NCBI RefSeq assembly: GCF_036127095.1
Contig: NZ_CP108006.1
Coordinates: 5,571,501 to 5,635,500, forward strand
Length of the DNA stretch: 64,000 nucleotides
Origin: Streptomyces sp. NBC_00335
GTDB taxonomy: Bacteria > Actinomycetota > Actinomycetes > Streptomycetales > Streptomycetaceae
Direction: 5' to 3'
Of this stretch, positions 50,206 to 60,100 are shown in pieces. Numbering within the stretch: position 1 is the first letter of the stretch; each line of letters starts with the position of its first letter. The position numbers were made by a program, and so were the translations under genes. The notes beneath the pieces are model-generated. The model had not been told where the DNA came from. It did not search any database and saw nothing but the letters and a program-made list of their open reading frames with translations.

Positions 50206-51123
50206 CTAGCCTTTCACTCCGGTCAGGGTGACGCCTTCGACGAACGCCTTCTGGGCGAAGAAGAAGAGGACGATCACCGGGGCCATGACCAGCACGGTCG
50301 CCGCCATGGTCAGGTTCCAGTTGGTGTGGTGCGCGCCCTTGAAGGACTCCAGTCCGTAACTGAGGGTCCAGGCGGCCGGGTTGTCGGAGGCGTAGATCTG
50401 CGGGCCGAAGTAGTCGTTCCAGGCGCAGAAGAACTGGAACAGCGCCACGGCCGCGATCCCGGGCTTCGCCATCGGCAGCACCACGCGCAGCAGGGTGCGC
50501 AGCTCGCCGCAGCCGTCGACCTTCGCCGCGTCCAGGTACTCGTCCGGGATCGTCAGCAGGAACTGGCGCAGCAGGAAGATGGAGAAGGCGTCGCCGAAGG
50601 CCATCGGGATGATCAGCGGCCACAGGGTGCCGGACAGGTCCAGCTGCTTGGCCCAGAAGAGGTACATCGGGATGACGACCACCTGGGGCGGCAGCATCAT
50701 CATGGCGATCACCAGCAGCAGCGACAGCCGCCGGCCGCGGAAGCGGAACTTGGCGAGCGCGTAGGCGACGGGCACCGAGGAGACCACGGTCAGCAGGGTG
50801 CCGAGGCCCGCGTACATCAGGGTGTTGCGCCACCAGGTCAGGAAGCCGGGGGTGTCCCACACCTTCGCGTAGTTGCCCCATTCCCAGGTGCGCGGCCACA
50901 GGTCGCGGGTCAGCGCCTGCTGGTCGCTCATCACCGAGGTCAGGAAGAGGAACACGAAGGGCAGGACGAAGAACAGGGCCGCCGCGACGCCGAGGGAGTG
51001 TACGGCCACCCAGTGCAGGGCGGCCCGCCGCCGCGCGGTGCGCACGGCATGCGCGGAATCCGGCGTACCGGAGGCGGTGGGGCGCGGGGGGCGCTCCGTG
51101 CCGCGGGTGATGGTCTGGCTCAT
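50206..51123 (-). CDS. csnG: Carbohydrate ABC transporter permease CsnG (MalG type)
   Basis: 305 residues with six membrane helices, starting at ATG 51123. The EAA loop (about 215-235) reads EYLDAAKVDGCGELRTLLRVVLPMAKPG, which docks the shared MsiK-type ATPase. MalG-like C-terminus (FVEGVTLTGVKG). No ATPase gene is in the operon, as usual for Streptomyces sugar importers, which share one ATPase encoded elsewhere. Confidence 0.9.
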   Translation of the reverse strand: MSQTITRGTERPPRPTASGTPDSAHAVRTARRRAALHWVAVHSLGVAAALFFVLPFVFLFLTSVMSDQQALTRDLWPRTWEWGNYAKVWDTPGFLTWWRNTLMYAGLGTLLTVVSSVPVAYALAKFRFRGRRLSLLLVIAMMMLPPQVVVIPMYLFWAKQLDLSGTLWPLIIPMAFGDAFSIFLLRQFLLTIPDEYLDAAKVDGCGELRTLLRVVLPMAKPGIAAVALFQFFCAWNDYFGPQIYASDNPAAWTLSYGLESFKGAHHTNWNLTMAATVLVMAPVIVLFFFAQKAFVEGVTLTGVKG

Positions 51124-51128
51124 GATCC

Positions 51129-52079
51129 TCAGTCACCTGCCTCGATCAGCCCGCCGCGCCGCCGCATCAGCAGCGCGGTGAAGGCCATGGAGAGGGCGAA
51201 CAGCACCAGGGCGACCACGCAGGCGGTGCCGTAGTCGAAGCGCTGGAAGCCGACGTTGTAGATGACCTGGGGCAGGGTCAGCGTGGACTTGTCGGGGTAC
51301 CCGGGCTCGAACTGGTCGCCCGAGCCGCCGATCACGCCGGACGCGACCTTTCCCGCCACCAGGGGCTGTGTGTAGAACTGCATCGCCTGGATGACCCCGG
51401 TGACCACCGCGAACAGGATGATCGGGGAGATGTTCGGCAGGGTGATGTGGCGGAAGCGCGCGAACGCCCCGGCCCCGTCCAGCTCGGCGGCCTCGTACTG
51501 CTCGCGCGGTACGTCGAGCAGCGCGGCCATGAAGATGACCATCAGGTCGCCGACCCCCCACACCGCGAGCGCGGTCAGCGCGGGCTTGGACCAGGCGGGG
51601 TCCGTGAACCAGCCGGGCGTGGGCAGTCCGACCGCGTCCAGCAGGGTGTTGACCGGGCCGCTGCCCGGGTTGAGCAGGAAGACGAAGGCCAGGGTCGCCG
51701 CCACCGGAGGGGCCAGGTAGGGCAGGTAGAACAGGGTGCGGAAGACGCCCGTACCCAGCTTGATCTTGGTGATGAGCAGGCCGATGCCCAGCCCGAAGGC
51801 GACCCGGCAGGCGACCATCACCACGACGAGCCACAGGGTGTTGCGCATGGCCGGCCAGAACATGGGGAGGTCGGAGAAGACGTAGGTCCAGTTGTCCAGC
51901 CCGTTGAAGACGGGCGGGCGGAAGCCGTCGTACTTGGTGAAGGAGAAGTAGACGGTGGAGACGAGCGGGTAGGCGAAGAAGACGCCGAACCCGATCAGCC
52001 AGGGCGACATGAAGGCCGCCGAGCGCATCGCCGACCTGCGGCGCCTGGCGCGCAGTTCGGGGGAGAAGGTGCCGTCCAT
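51129..52079 (-). CDS. csnF: Carbohydrate ABC transporter permease CsnF (MalF type)
   Basis: 316 residues from ATG 52079, 4 bp after csnE and 5 bp before csnG. Six membrane helices start with SPWLIGFGVFFAYPLVSTVYFSF. The EAA motif is EQYEAAELDGAGAFARFRHITLPNISP. It partners CsnG to import oligosaccharides delivered by CsnE. Confidence 0.9.
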   Translation of the reverse strand: MDGTFSPELRARRRRSAMRSAAFMSPWLIGFGVFFAYPLVSTVYFSFTKYDGFRPPVFNGLDNWTYVFSDLPMFWPAMRNTLWLVVVMVACRVAFGLGIGLLITKIKLGTGVFRTLFYLPYLAPPVAATLAFVFLLNPGSGPVNTLLDAVGLPTPGWFTDPAWSKPALTALAVWGVGDLMVIFMAALLDVPREQYEAAELDGAGAFARFRHITLPNISPIILFAVVTGVIQAMQFYTQPLVAGKVASGVIGGSGDQFEPGYPDKSTLTLPQVIYNVGFQRFDYGTACVVALVLFALSMAFTALLMRRRGGLIEAGD

Positions 52080-52083
52080 CGGG

Positions 52084-53418
52084 CTACTTGGCCTTCGCGA
52101 TGTCCGTGTCGATCTGCTGGTCGGTCTTGGCGAGACCGGCCGCGATGTCCGCTACCTCGCCCTTCTCGACCGCGTACGCGAAGTCCGTGAAGGTCAGCTG
52201 GTAGGTGCCGCCGTCCGCCTGCGCCGGGGTGGTGGTCGACTTCGGGTGCTTGGCGATGTCGATGAACGTCTTGAACTCAGGGCTCACCTGGAGCTTGGGG
52301 GAGTTCAGGGCGGCCAGCGTGGAGGGCACGTTGTGGATGGCGTTGGCGAACTCCACGACCGCCTCGGTGTCGGTCGTCATGTACTTCGTCAGCTCCCAGG
52401 CGGCGTTCTGCTTCTTGCTGCCCGAGGCGATGCCCATGATCGTGCCGGCGAGGTAGCCCTTGCCGTACTCGGCGATCCGGTCGTCCGGGACGGGCATCGG
52501 CGCGGTCCCGATCTCGAACTTCACCCCGGCCTCCTTCGCCATGGGGGCCCGCCACTCGCCGTCGATCTGCATGGCCACCAGGCCCAGGTGGAAGGGGTGC
52601 TCGGCACTCCACTCGTCACCGAAGGTGGTGCGGAACTTCTCCAGCTTCTCGTACCCGCCGAGCTTGCCCACCAGGTCCTTCTGCGCCGTCAGCATCTGCG
52701 CGAAGCCGGGGTCCTTGGCCAGGTTGGACTTGCCGTTCGCGTCGAAGTACGCCGGGCTCCACAGCGCGGCCAGGCGCTGGGGGGCGGTCTCGTAGCCGTG
52801 GAAGGTGGGCATGATGCCGAGCTGCTGGTACGAATCCCCCTTGGGGATCGTCAGCTTCTGCGCGGCGGCCTCGAACTGGCTCCAGGTCTTGGGGGGTTCG
52901 GTGATCCCGGCGGCTTCGAAGGCGGTCTTGTTGTAGACGAGGCCGTACGCGTCGTTCAGCAGCGGCAGCGTGCACTGGTTGCCGTTGAACTGGGTGTACT
53001 CCAGGAGGGTCTTGGGGAAGACCTTCTCCTTGTCGACCCCGGACTTCTTCAGGAAGGGGTTCAGGTCCGCGAAGGCGCCGGTGTTGCAGAACTTTCCGAC
53101 GCTGTCGGTGGTGAAGGAGGAGACCACGTCGGGGGCCTTCTCCCCGCCGGCGCGCAGCGCCTGGTTGATCTTGTCGTCCGTCATGTTGCCCGTGATGTTC
53201 ACCTTGATGTTCGGGTGGGCCTTGGTGAACCGGGCGATGTTGTCCTCGATGGCCTTGATCTCGCTGGGGGCGGACCAGCCGTGCCAGAAGTTGAGGGTGA
53301 CGTCCTTCTTCGGGTCGTCGGCGGCCGAGTTGGAGGCGGAGCCCGTACACGCGGTGGCGAGTACGGATATCGCGGCCACTGCGGTGGCGGCGACGGTCAG
53401 GCGGCGGATTCCGGGCAT
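52084..53418 (-). CDS. csnE: Extracellular solute-binding lipoprotein CsnE
   Basis: 444 residues from ATG 53418. A lipoprotein signal peptide (RRLTVAATAVAAISVLATAC, lipobox LATAC, Cys about 24) is followed by a sugar-binding cluster-B fold: VTLNFWHGWSAPSEIKAIEDNIARFTKAHPNIKVNI, GTIMGIASGSKKQNAAWELTKYM. It binds chito- or chitosan-oligosaccharide for CsnFG, inferred from the operon. A 246-bp G-rich gap separates it from csnR. Confidence 0.9.
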   Translation of the reverse strand: MPGIRRLTVAATAVAAISVLATACTGSASNSAADDPKKDVTLNFWHGWSAPSEIKAIEDNIARFTKAHPNIKVNITGNMTDDKINQALRAGGEKAPDVVSSFTTDSVGKFCNTGAFADLNPFLKKSGVDKEKVFPKTLLEYTQFNGNQCTLPLLNDAYGLVYNKTAFEAAGITEPPKTWSQFEAAAQKLTIPKGDSYQQLGIMPTFHGYETAPQRLAALWSPAYFDANGKSNLAKDPGFAQMLTAQKDLVGKLGGYEKLEKFRTTFGDEWSAEHPFHLGLVAMQIDGEWRAPMAKEAGVKFEIGTAPMPVPDDRIAEYGKGYLAGTIMGIASGSKKQNAAWELTKYMTTDTEAVVEFANAIHNVPSTLAALNSPKLQVSPEFKTFIDIAKHPKSTTTPAQADGGTYQLTFTDFAYAVEKGEVADIAAGLAKTDQQIDTDIAKAK

Positions 53419-53664
53419 GGCGGAGTCACTCTCTGCGCGGGGGGACTTCCTGGAGGGGTGAGGGAGGAGCCGTGGTGCGGTGTGGGCTCACGCGGGGGAG
53501 GTGCGGGGCAAGGGCAGGTGGTGCGGGCCTGCGGTACGGGGCTGCGTGCGCCCGGGGCTCGTGCGGGGGGTGCGGTGCGGACTCGTGCGGGAGGTGCAGG
53601 TGGTGCTGGTACTGGTGCAGGGCTGGTGGTGCGGTTCGGTGGCGGGAGCTGCCGGTGGTGCGGT

Positions 53665-54912
53665 TCAGCGGCGGGAGGTGTCGAAGACCTCGTCGCGGGT
53701 CGCGGCGAGGGCGCTCTCCAGTGCCCCGCGCAGTACGGGACGCTCCCGTACCTCGCCGGTCACCAGCACGGGCCGGGACGGGGCGAGGTCGGCGAGCTCG
53801 GCTTCGAGGAGCTCGCGCAGCGGCTCACCGCCCGCGATGGTCAGCGCCCCGGAGAGGATCACGATCTCCGGGTCCAGTACGGCGACCAGCGAGGCGAGAC
53901 CGGTGGCGAGGGCGGTGGCGTACTCCCGCAGGAGTTCCAGGTGGGGCCCCTCGGGCGCGGCGGCGGCCTGGGCCAGCAGCGCGGCCGCGGCTTCGACCAT
54001 GGCCCCGGACTCGGCCCCGTGCACGGCGCCGTGCACCGAGCCGGCCCCGGCCGCGGCGGCCGGCGGTGCGTCGACGCCGTGCCGGGCCGCCATCGCGGGC
54101 AGTACCTGTGCGCCGGCCAGCTCCTGGTAGCCGCCGGAGTTGACCCGGGTGACCTGGCGGACCAGCGGGTGCCCGGCGACCGGCAGGAAGCCGATCTCCC
54201 CGGCTCCGCCGGTCCAGCCGCGGTGCAGCCGGCCGCCGAGCACGAGGGCGGCGCCGAGGCCCTCCTCGTTCCACAGCAGGACGAAGTCCTCGTGGCCGCG
54301 GGCGGCGCCGAGCCACTGTTCGGCGACGGCGGCGAGGTTCACGTCGTTCTCGTACTCGACCGGCATCGGCAGGGCCGCGGCGAGTTCGTCGAGGAGCGTG
54401 GGGGACTGCCAGCCCTCCAGATGGTCGGCGTAGCGCAGCACCCCGGTGCGGGGGTCGAAGGAGCCGGGGGTCGCGATGACCACCCGGTGGATGTCGGCGA
54501 GGTGCAGCCCGGCGTCCTTGACGGCCTCGCCGAGGGCGCGGGTGACCTGCTCGACCGGCCCGGTGCCCTCGGCGTACGGGAGCTCGTGGCTGCCGATTAC
54601 CTCGCCGGTGAGGTCGGCCACGGAGGCGAGGATCCGGCCCGGGGTGACGTCGAGCCCCGCGACGTGGGCGGCCCGCTCGTTGACGGCGTAGAGCTGCGCG
54701 TTGGGGCCGGGGCGGCCGGTGGCGGTGCCGGTGGCGACGACGAGCCCGGCGGCCTCCAGCCGGGCCAGCAGCTGGGAGGCGGTGGGCTTCGAGAGGCCGG
54801 TGAGATGCCCGATCCGGGTCCGGGACAGGGGACCGTGCGTCAGCAGGAGCTCGAGCGCGGCCCGGTCGTTCAGGGCGCGCAACAGGCTGGGCGTACCGGG
54901 GGTGGCGGGCAT
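53665..54912 (-). CDS. csnR: ROK-family transcriptional repressor CsnR
   Basis: 415 residues from ATG 54912. The N-terminal winged helix (about 8-75: LRALNDRAALELLLTHGPLSRTRIGHLTGLSKPTASQLLARLEAAGLV) is joined to a ROK sugar-kinase-like fold (GLDVTPGRILASVADL, ENDVNLAAVAEQWLGAARG, GGAGEIGF). The cysteine zinc motif typical of ROK proteins is absent (NSGGYQEL region). It is the first gene of the csn operon; a dyad matching ROK operators lies 33 bp upstream of its start. Known CsnR represses chitosanase and this uptake operon until oligosaccharide binds. Confidence 0.87.
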   Translation of the reverse strand: MPATPGTPSLLRALNDRAALELLLTHGPLSRTRIGHLTGLSKPTASQLLARLEAAGLVVATGTATGRPGPNAQLYAVNERAAHVAGLDVTPGRILASVADLTGEVIGSHELPYAEGTGPVEQVTRALGEAVKDAGLHLADIHRVVIATPGSFDPRTGVLRYADHLEGWQSPTLLDELAAALPMPVEYENDVNLAAVAEQWLGAARGHEDFVLLWNEEGLGAALVLGGRLHRGWTGGAGEIGFLPVAGHPLVRQVTRVNSGGYQELAGAQVLPAMAARHGVDAPPAAAAGAGSVHGAVHGAESGAMVEAAAALLAQAAAAPEGPHLELLREYATALATGLASLVAVLDPEIVILSGALTIAGGEPLRELLEAELADLAPSRPVLVTGEVRERPVLRGALESALAATRDEVFDTSRR

Positions 54913-54944
54913 GGGGTGACTTCTCTCTCACCGAGGTGAACTGT

Positions 54945-54959
54945 TAGGTAAGTTTCCTA
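54945..54959. promoter_or_regulatory. csnR operator: CsnR/ROK operator
   Basis: taggtaagtttccta is an imperfect 15-bp dyad (12 of 15 positions symmetric), placed just upstream of csnR where repressor would block the operon promoter. Spacing and the AGGxAA-TTxCCT form fit the described CsnR box. Confidence 0.78.
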
Positions 54960-54998
54960 TTGGTGGGTCGCTCGTGTCAATGGTCAGTGCGTACACCA

Positions 54999-55029
54999 CT
55001 GCCCCCGCAGGTCGGACCTACGGGGGCAG
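54999..55029 (-). terminator. Hairpin terminator of the mscS gene
   Basis: A 9-bp stem (ctgcccccg / cgggggcag), extended after one mismatch by a 4-bp inner stem, 30 bp past the mscS stop codon on the minus strand. It separates mscS from the csnR promoter. Confidence 0.75.
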
Positions 55030-55058
55030 CGGTCGTACGGGTACGAGTGCGGCGGGCG

Positions 55059-56159
55059 CTACTTCGTGATGCGGGGGCCGGAGGCCGAGCCGCCCGCGGC
55101 CGGCTGCGGGATCTCCGCGGTGGCCAGGGACTGCGGGGAGGTCGGGTTCGCCAGCGCCGACGGCGCGGCGACGGCGGCCGAGGGGTCGGCAGGGGCCGCG
55201 TCCTCCTCGGGCGCCGGCAGGCCCCCGACGATCCCGATGCCGGCGGCGTCGAAGGCGTCCTTGATCCGCCAGCGCAGCTCGCGCTCCACGGCGAACTGCT
55301 GGCCCGGCATCGTCTTCGCCGACACCGAGACCGACATCGAGGCCAGCAGCACCTCGTCCAGGCCCAGCACCTCCACCGGACCCCACAGCCGCTCGTCCCA
55401 CGGGGACTCCTTGGCCATGGTGTCGGCGATGTCCTTGATCACCTCGCGGATGCGGGAGAGGCTCTCGGTGGGCTTGACCTGCACCGCGACGCTCGCCGTG
55501 GCCCAGCCCTGGCTGAGGTTGCCGATCCGCTTGATCTCGCCGTTGCGGACGTACCAGATCTCTCCGTTGTCGCCGCGCAGCTTGGTGACGCGCAGGCCCA
55601 CCTCGACGACCTCGCCCGAGGCCACCCCGGCATCGATCTTGTCGCCGACGCCGTACTGGTCCTCAAGGATCATGAACACGCCGGAGAGGAAGTCCGTGAC
55701 CAGGTTGCGGGCGCCGAAACCGATGGCCACACCGGCCACACCGGCGCTCGCCAGCAGCGGCCCCAGGTTGATGTCGAGCGCGCCGAGCACCATCAGGGCC
55801 GCCGTGCCGAGGATCAGGAACGAGGCCACCGAGCGCAGTACGGAACCGATGGCCTCGGACCGCTGCCGGCGCCGCTCCGCATTGACCAGCAGCCCGCTCA
55901 GAGCCGTGCCCTCGACGGCGTCGGCGCCGCGGTTCATCCGGGTGATCAGCTTGGTCAGCGACTTGCGGACCACCGAGCGCAGGGCGAAGGCGATGACCAG
56001 GATCAGGAGGATCCGCAGGCCCAGGTACAGCCATCCGGCCCAGTTCTCTTCTATGAAACTGGCGGCGTTCGTGACGCTCTCGTGGGTTTCTCTGATCGTT
56101 TCGGCGGCGTCCGGGTTGTCGGCTGCGAGCGGGAGCAGTGCGGCGGCAGGCCAGGGCAC
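55059..56159 (-). CDS. MscS-family mechanosensitive channel
   Basis: 366 residues from GTG 56159. Three membrane helices lie at about 43-62, 100-125 and 130-160. The third is Gly/Ala-rich (LLASAGVAGVAIGFGARNLVTDFLSGVFMILEDQYGVGDKI), the pore-lining and MscS-signature section. A cytoplasmic beta domain follows (DAGVASGEVVEVGLRVTKLR) and the tail is Pro/Ala-rich. It releases solutes on hypo-osmotic shock. Single gene, divergent from the HNH gene. Confidence 0.92.
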   Translation of the reverse strand: MPWPAAALLPLAADNPDAAETIRETHESVTNAASFIEENWAGWLYLGLRILLILVIAFALRSVVRKSLTKLITRMNRGADAVEGTALSGLLVNAERRRQRSEAIGSVLRSVASFLILGTAALMVLGALDINLGPLLASAGVAGVAIGFGARNLVTDFLSGVFMILEDQYGVGDKIDAGVASGEVVEVGLRVTKLRGDNGEIWYVRNGEIKRIGNLSQGWATASVAVQVKPTESLSRIREVIKDIADTMAKESPWDERLWGPVEVLGLDEVLLASMSVSVSAKTMPGQQFAVERELRWRIKDAFDAAGIGIVGGLPAPEEDAAPADPSAAVAAPSALANPTSPQSLATAEIPQPAAGGSASGPRITK

Positions 56160-56420
56160 GGCGGGAACCTCCAGATATGGCGTCCTGCCCGCGGAAGGGG
56201 TGGGGCGGGCAGACCATCCACCCTAACGGGGCACTTGCCCGGACTTGTTGCCGTGTTCGAGGGAGAGACCAGACTCACGCGGGGATGAAGCGTGTGTGGT
56301 CGAAAACACCTCGGACCCGTTACGGGCGCGTGGTGGCGCTTCGACCAGCCGTAAGGGGAGACTGGAAAGCAGATCGTCCCGGCGCGAGCCACGCGCCGCC
56401 GGCGTACAAGGAGGCAGTCC

Positions 56421-56975
56421 GTGCCGCACGTCCTGGTCCTCAACGCGTCGTACGAGCCCCTCGGCGTCGTACCGCTCCGTCGCGCGCTCGTCCTCGTCCT
56501 GGAGAACAAAGCCGTCTCCCTGGAGGAATCCGGCGCCTTTCTGCACAGCGCGACAAGGGCCGTCCCCGCTCCCAGCGTGGTTCGGCTCAAGCGCTTCGTG
56601 CGGGTCCCCTACCGGGGGCCCGTTCCACTCACCCGCCGCGCGCTGTTCGCCCGGGACGGCGGTCGCTGCATGTACTGCGGGGCCGTCGCCACCAGTGTCG
56701 ACCACGTCGTCCCGCGCAGCCGGGGCGGGCAGCACGCCTGGGACAACGTCGTCGCCGCGTGCCGCCGCTGCAACCACGTCAAGGCCGACCGGCACCTCGT
56801 CGACCTGGGCTGGCGGCTGCGGCACCAGCCGGCTCCGCCGTCCGGGCTGGCCTGGCGGATCATCGGGACGGGGCACCGGGATCCGTGCTGGATGCCGTAC
56901 CTCCAGCCGTACGGGGCGGACGATGCGCTGGATCGCATCGGGGTCCCGCTGGCCGCCGCGGCGGTCGCGTCATAG
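56421..56975 (+). CDS. HNH endonuclease-type protein
   Basis: 184 residues from ATG 56421 with AAGGAGG upstream. Residues about 75-125 form the HNH module with zinc cysteines: RCMYCG, SVDHVVPRSRGGQHAWDNVVAACRRCNHVKADR. The N-terminal part (VLVLNASYEPLGVVPLRRALVLVLENKAV) is characteristic of a conserved actinobacterial HNH family. The role is unknown; a general DNA-maintenance function is likely rather than a restriction system, as no methylase is nearby. Confidence 0.88.
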   Translation: MPHVLVLNASYEPLGVVPLRRALVLVLENKAVSLEESGAFLHSATRAVPAPSVVRLKRFVRVPYRGPVPLTRRALFARDGGRCMYCGAVATSVDHVVPRSRGGQHAWDNVVAACRRCNHVKADRHLVDLGWRLRHQPAPPSGLAWRIIGTGHRDPCWMPYLQPYGADDALDRIGVPLAAAAVAS

Positions 56976-56990
56976 CCCCCTGAGCCGGGC

Positions 56991-57128
56991 CCCCTGGGGC
57001 TCCGCCCCGGACCCCGCGCCTCAAACGCCGGCGGGGCCGGATGTGCCGCTGCGCGGCAAACTCCAGCCCGCCCGGCGTTTGAGGGCACGGGCGCGCAGCG
57101 CACGTACGGGTCCGGGCGGAGCCCGGGG
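56991..57128. repeat. Large imperfect inverted repeat (REP-like)
   Basis: An inner perfect 13-bp arm pair (cctcaaacgccgg 57019-57031 and ccggcgtttgagg 57072-57084) is nested in outer arms of ggggctccgccccggac type (about 56995-57013 with about 57108-57127). Sequences of this kind recur between Streptomyces genes. It lies between two convergent genes and probably also works as a terminator. Confidence 0.7.
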
Positions 57129-57177
57129 AACGGTGGAAGGGCGGGTAGGGGACAGCCCCGCAGGGTTCCCCGGTCCC

Positions 57178-60100
57178 CTACGGGGCCACCGCGAAGGCTT
57201 CGGCGCCCAGCAGGCTGCAGCCGTAGCGGGTGGCTCGGGTCTCGCAGGTGACGCGGACGAAGCGGGCTTCCGGAGCCGCCGGGTCCAGGTGGACGGAGTC
57301 CACCCCGCCGCGCGAGGCGACCGCCGCAGACGGATGCCAGGCGACACCGTCCGCCGAGGTCTCCACCCGGAACCGGGACGGGTACGCCTCCTGCCAGCGC
57401 AGCCGCAGCAGTCCGATCCGCGCCGGAGCCGCCAGCTCCGCCTGCCACCAGGCCCCGTCGACCGCGGGCGAGGACCACCGGGTGGCCGGGGAATCGTCCA
57501 GCGCCCCCGCCGCGGGGAACGCCGGGGTCTCGTCCGCCGAGGAGGAGGCCACGGCGGAGCGCAGCAGGTTCGGGCCGGCCGTGCGCGGATGGGCGCGGAC
57601 CTTCAGCGTGTGCGTCTGGGAGCCGAAGGTGACCGGAACCTCGTAGGTGCCCGGCGCCGTGCCCGCGGCCACCGCGACCTGAACCGGGACGGTCGCCGTC
57701 GTACCGCGCGCGGCCGCCGCGCTCTCCGGCAGCGTTACGGAGATCCCCGCCGGCGGCTTCGCCGACAGGGGCCCGCGGACCTCGCCGGGACGCAGCGCGG
57801 ACAGCTCCGCCGGGATCCGCTGCGGGGCCCCGCCGATCTCCGCGTCCACGCTGTCGGCCAGCTCGAAGCGGGCCTCCGGGCCGTCCTCCGTCCACGGGAC
57901 CACGCCGTGCACGGCCGGAGCCGGGCCCGACCAGACCAGCCGGACCGCGTCGGCCCGTAGGCCGCCCACGTCCACCTGGGTCCAGCCCGACGCCGCCGCC
58001 TCCGCGACCTTGCGCCAGCCCTCTCCCGGTACGCGGGCCTCGATCACGGCGCCCCGGCTGCCGGGCGGCAGCGGGTCGGTCATCACGGTCACCACCGACA
58101 CCGGCCGGGCCCCGGACAGCTCGACCGTCCACGCGTCGGCCTGCCGGGTCACCGTGCCCGGCTCGCGGGCCGCGCCGGTCCACGCGTCGGCCTCGGCCGC
58201 GGCCCGCGCCAGGAAGGGGTCCAGTACCGCCTTGTCGACCCGGGCGGCTTCCGCCCCGGACAGTGCCGCGCGGGCGCCTGTGAGGGCCTGTGAGGCCCGC
58301 CAGGCGGCCGCTCCGTCCCCGCGGGCCTGTGCCTGGAGGACGTCGAGCGCCAGCTCTCCGGCGGCCCCGTAGCGCGCGAGCCGCGACAGCCAGGGCCCCG
58401 CCTCCTGCGCGAGCGCGGGCAGCCGGTCCGGGGCCTCGCGCAGGACGCGGAAGGCGGCGCGCAGCCGATCGCCCGCCGCCGGGTCGCCGGAGCTCCGGGC
58501 CCGCCAGAACTCCTCCATGAGCGGGACCAGGTAGGCGGACTCGGGCTGGGCGAGGCCGGAGGAGGCGTTGTTCCCGGCCAGTGCGGCCAGCGCCTCCCGC
58601 GCCTTGGGGTCGGGTCCGGCGAGCGAGGCCACGGCCGCCGCCCAGGAGTCGGCGGCCCGGTAGCCGCGCGGGTTCCACGTGAAGTCGGCCGCGGTGAACA
58701 GCGGGATGCGCGACAGCGTGCCCTGGGGCATGGCGTTGGCCAGCACGGCCGCCGAACCGCCCGCGACCACCGGGTCCCGTCCCGCGTACGGGCCGAGGAA
58801 GATCCGGCCCGGATCCCAGTCGTTGACCGGGTAGTTGTCCATGGTGACCAGCGGGTGCTGCCCGAGGGCCGAGCGCGCCCCGTTCATCTCCTGCCCGGTG
58901 ATGGTGCGCGGCACCACGCCGACGCCCGTCCAGGCCACTTCCACCCGGCCGTCCAGGGCCTCGGCCAGTGCGGTCCGGTAGGGCGTCGCGCCCTCCTGGT
59001 AGTACTCCGTGGGCAGCAGCGACAGCGCGGGCGCCCCCGGGTAGCGCCGGGCCAGGTGCGCGGCCAGCTCGCCCGCGACCTCCGCGTGCGCCTTCGCGGC
59101 CGCCGCCGGGCCCTTGCCGTACCGCTCCCGGTCGGTCCGGCAGCCCCACTCGGTGTAACTGACGTCCTGGAACTGCACCTGGAACGCCCGGAATCCCAGG
59201 TCCCACATGGCGTCCAGCTTGCGGGCGAGCGCCGCCCGGTCCGCCGAGGACGCCAGGCACATCGACTGCCCGGGCGCCACCGCCCAGCCGAGCACCACCT
59301 TGTTGGCGCGCGCCCGCTCGGCCAGCTCCCGCAGCTCCGCCGCCTGCGCCGCCGGGTAGTCGCGGCGCCACTCCGTGGTCCGGTACGGGTCGTCACCGGG
59401 CGCGAGCAGCAGCCGGTTCAGCTTGGTGCGGCCCATGAACTCCACCTGCGCGAGCCGCTGGGCGGCCGTCCACGGAGTCCCGTAGAACCCCTCCGTGATC
59501 CCGCGCACCGGGGCCGTCGGCCAGTCCCGTACGAGGACGCCGGGCACCTTCCCGCCGCCCTGGGCGAGCAGTTGACGCAGCGTCTGCGCCGCGTGGAACA
59601 GCCCGTCCTCGCCCACGCCCGCCAGCGCGACCGTGTCCCGCCCCTCGACGCGGCCCACCGCCAGCCGGTAGCCGCCGGCCGGCAGGTCGCCGGCCGCGTC
59701 CGCGCCCAGGGCCCGCAGCGCCTGCTCCGTGCTCTCGTCGTTCTCGTCGTGCGGCCCCTGGAGCCGTATGACGGGTCCCGCGCCGGGCAGCGGTTCCCCG
59801 CCGGCCCGCTCGTGCAGGGTCCGTACGCCCGCCCCGTGCAGGGCGTCGCGCACCAGCTGGGCGGCGTACGGGTCCACGTCCGCGGGCAGCACCAGGACGG
59901 CCTCGGCGCCCAGCGGCACCGCGCGCGCCGGGTCGACGGCCGCCGACTGCGGCCGGGGATACACCGCGGGCCCCTCGGCGGCGGCGCGCGCCGGATCGGA
60001 GCCGGGGTCGAGCACGGGGGCGGCGGGGAGGGGGCCCGGGTCGCGCAGCGCCGCGGGAGCCGCGGCGGTGCCCGGCGCGGGCGCGCCCGGTGCCTCCGGA

